Below, piece after piece: positions 61,511 to 64,000 of a stretch of DNA of 64,000 nt. This DNA is from Pseudomonadota bacterium (lineage in GTDB: Bacteria > Pseudomonadota > Gammaproteobacteria > Steroidobacterales > Steroidobacteraceae): the NCBI GenBank assembly GCA_019352035.1, contig JABBNZ010000004.1:36193-100192 (forward strand), read 5' to 3'. The number at the start of each line of letters is the position of its first letter. The first letter of the stretch is position 1. The translations under genes and the position numbers were made by a program. Below the pieces are notes generated by a model that was not told the DNA's origin, ran no database searches, and saw nothing but the letters and a program-made list of their open reading frames with translations.

Positions 61511-61767
61511 GTCGACCCCGAATCATCAAGCGGCGGGAACGCTTAGCAGGCACACGGAGGTGCCCCGCCGCCGCCGGGCGAGGCGGTGCTTTGCCCGGCC
61601 CATCCTGGGCCTCGCCCCTTCGGGACCGACGCTGAGCGTCGTCATGAATCGCTCCAGGCGATTCATTCAGCGAAGCACTGCTTCGCGCCGCCGGGCGAGC
61701 CTCGGGCAAAGCCACGCTTTTTGCCCAAAGCTGCGCTGGGCCGGGCACGAGCCCGGATCCAGCGCTT
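61511..61767 (+). repeat. Dispersed intergenic repeat copy B, 5' of htpG
   Basis: GTCGACCCCGAATCATCAAGCGG...TTTGCCCAAAGC...GGGCCGGGCACGAGCCCGGATCCAGCGCTT; inverted relative to copy A on the chromosome. Confidence 0.75.
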
Positions 61768-61805
61768 CATACTCAAAGACATAAAACAGGAGCGGAGCGC
61801 CAATC

Positions 61806-63737
61806 ATGTCGAGTACCGAGAACGTCACGGCCGCGGGCGCCGAGCGGCAGACACACGGGTTTCAGGCCGAAGTCCGTGAGCTGCTGAAGCTCATGATCCA
61901 TTCCCTGTACAGCCACAGGGAGATCTTCCTGCGCGAGCTCATCTCGAACGCCTCCGACGCGAACGACCGGCTGCGCTTCGCCGCCATCGGCGAGCCTGCG
62001 CTGCTCGCCGAGGATCCGGAGCTCGAGATCCGCATCGAGGCGGATCCGGCCGCGGGCACGCTGAGCATCACCGACAACGGGATCGGCATGACGCGTGAGG
62101 ACGCCGTTGCGAACCTCGGCACCATCGCCCGCTCCGGCACCGCGGAGTTCTTCCGCTCCCTGTCCGGGGATCAGCAGAAGGACTCGCAGCTCATCGGACA
62201 ATTCGGCGTCGGCTTCTACTCGGCGTTCATCGTGGCCGACCGGGTGGAGGTGCTCTCGCGCAAGGCGGGTCTGCCCGCGCAGAGCGGGGTGCGCTGGGAA
62301 TCGAGCGCCGACGGCGAGTTCGCCGTTGAGACGGTGACCCGGCCGCAGCGCGGCACTACGGTCACGCTCCACTTGAAGCCGGACGCGAAGGAATTCGCCG
62401 ATCCCTTCCGGCTGCGCGCGCTGATCCGCCGCTACTCGGATCACATCGCCTTTCCGGTGCGCATGCGCAAGGAAGGCGAGGCATCGCTCGAGTACGAAGC
62501 CGTGAATCAGGCGAAGGCGCTGTGGACGCGCCCGCGTACGGAGATCACGGACGAGGAGTACCGCGAGTTCTATCAGCACCTGGCGCACGACTTCACCGAT
62601 CCGCTCGCCTGGAGCCACAATCGCGTCGAGGGCAAGCGCGAGTACACGAGCCTCCTCTACATCCCCGGCCGCGCTCCGTTCGATCTCTGGCAGCGGGACG
62701 CGGCGCATGGACTGAAGCTCTACGTGCGGCGCGTCTTCATCATGGACGACGCGGATCAATTCCTGCCGCTCTACCTGCGATTCATCAGGGGCGTGGTCGA
62801 TTCGAGTGACCTGCCGCTCAACGTCTCGCGCGAGCTGCTGCAGCAGGAGCCGGAGGTCGAGGCGATCCGCAGCGGCCTCGCCAAACGCGTCCTCGACATG
62901 CTGACGAAGCTCGCCAAGGACGAGCCGGAGAAGTACGCCGCCTTCTGGAAGGAGTTCGGCAGTGTGCTGAAGGAGGGCGTGGGACAGGATGCCGCCAACC
63001 GGCCGGCGCTGCTGCAGCTGCTGCGCTTCGCGAGCACCCACGAGGCCGGCAACGAGCCGGCGGTGAGCCTCGCACAGTACGTGGAGCGGATGAAGCCGGG
63101 GCAGGACCGGATCTACTACGTCATCGCCGAGAGCGCCGCGGCGGCGCGTGCCAGCCCTTCCATCGAGCGGCTGACCAGAAGCGGGCTGGAAGTGCTGCTG
63201 CTCTCGGAGCGCATCGACGAGTGGCTCATGGGCCAGATCGTGGGCGAGGTCGAGGGCTTCCCCGGCAAGCGTTTCAAGGATGCCGCGCGCGGCGACCTCG
63301 AGCTCGGAACGCTCGAGAGCGAGGCGGACCGCAAGCGCCACGAGGAGGAGCTGAAGGAGAGCAAAAGTCTGCTCAAGCGGGTCAAAGACGCGGTCGGCGA
63401 CCGGGTGCTGGAAGTGCGGGTGAGCACGCGCCTCACCGACTCACCGGCCTGTCTGGTGCTGGGCGAGCACGACCTCGGCGCCGGCATGCGCCGGATCCTC
63501 GCGGCCGCGGGCCAGAGCGTTCCGGAATCGAAGCCGGTGCTCGAGCTCAATGTCGGCCATCCGCTGGTGAAGCATCTCGATGCCCTCGCCGATACGGGAC
63601 GCTTCAAGGAGCTGTCGCTGATCCTCTATGACCAGGCGCAGCTCGCCGAAGGCGGCCAGCTCGGCAATGCGGCCGAGTTCGTGCAGCGTCTGAACCGGTT
63701 GCTCGTGGAGCTCGCCGCCCCCCAGCCTGCGCCATGA
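61806..63737 (+). CDS. htpG: Molecular chaperone HtpG (Hsp90)
   Basis: [89 protein letters not shown]. Confidence 0.98.
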   Translation: MSSTENVTAAGAERQTHGFQAEVRELLKLMIHSLYSHREIFLRELISNASDANDRLRFAAIGEPALLAEDPELEIRIEADPAAGTLSITDNGIGMTREDAVANLGTIARSGTAEFFRSLSGDQQKDSQLIGQFGVGFYSAFIVADRVEVLSRKAGLPAQSGVRWESSADGEFAVETVTRPQRGTTVTLHLKPDAKEFADPFRLRALIRRYSDHIAFPVRMRKEGEASLEYEAVNQAKALWTRPRTEITDEEYREFYQHLAHDFTDPLAWSHNRVEGKREYTSLLYIPGRAPFDLWQRDAAHGLKLYVRRVFIMDDADQFLPLYLRFIRGVVDSSDLPLNVSRELLQQEPEVEAIRSGLAKRVLDMLTKLAKDEPEKYAAFWKEFGSVLKEGVGQDAANRPALLQLLRFASTHEAGNEPAVSLAQYVERMKPGQDRIYYVIAESAAAARASPSIERLTRSGLEVLLLSERIDEWLMGQIVGEVEGFPGKRFKDAARGDLELGTLESEADRKRHEEELKESKSLLKRVKDAVGDRVLEVRVSTRLTDSPACLVLGEHDLGAGMRRILAAAGQSVPESKPVLELNVGHPLVKHLDALADTGRFKELSLILYDQAQLAEGGQLGNAAEFVQRLNRLLVELAAPQPAP

Positions 63738-64000
63738 AGCGTTTCCCGGGGCACGTCCTCTCGCGTTCGCGGGTCTCGGAGTTGCGCGCGGAGCGCGTCA
63801 GGATTTCCGGTCCGGCCGGCGAGATCGAAGCGCTGGTGGAGATGCCCGCCGATGGCCCCGCCGGCGCGCCGGAGCGGTTCGGCGTCGTCTGCCATCCCCA
63901 CCCGCTCTATGGCGGCACGCTCGACAACAAGGTCGTCTACACGCTGGCTCGGGCGTTCGTGGAACTCGCAGTCCCGGCCATCCGCTTCAACTTTCGCGGG
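63734..64000 (+). CDS. Alpha/beta-hydrolase family protein, truncated by window end
   Basis: ATG at 63734 overlaps the htpG stop (ATGA); [42 protein letters not shown]. Confidence 0.85.
   Translation, partial: MKRFPGHVLSRSRVSELRAERVRISGPAGEIEALVEMPADGPAGAPERFGVVCHPHPLYGGTLDNKVVYTLARAFVELAVPAIRFNFRG

Overview
This is a GC-rich proteobacterial chromosomal window, probably gammaproteobacterial (inference from gene content). It opens with housekeeping genes: a MEDS-domain hybrid histidine kinase, the rpsU-yqeY-dnaG-rpoD macromolecular synthesis operon, tsaD, folB/folK, cca, a DegQ-type protease and hsp20. Next come a split class II ribonucleotide reductase carrying a homing-endonuclease intein, a PEP-CTERM protein, and a translationally coupled two-gene SIR2-like/TIR plus STAND-NTPase operon that is a candidate immune system. 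A large accessory block at about 32.2-54.5 kb reads as a sulfoquinovose catabolic cluster. It appears to combine a KERW-type sulfoquinovosidase, a full sulfo-Entner-Doudoroff gene set, two sulfolactate dehydrogenases (SlcC/ComC-like), SuyAB sulfolactate sulfo-lyase, a TonB receptor, an MFS transporter and a 3-keto-sugar-type oxidative module. An exact 18-bp palindromic motif (TCTTATATAAGATATAAG) occurs at three promoter regions of this cluster, one of them beside its GntR regulator. The window ends with cell-wall genes, ppnN, a ParA-like ATPase, htpG and a truncated hydrolase. Other signals are a dnaG with no canonical start codon, an inverted dispersed repeat upstream of degQ and htpG, a candidate terminator-bounded sRNA, and a candidate heat-shock promoter with SD-sequestering leader at hsp20. 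All calls come from reading the sequence and ORF translations; no database search was run.
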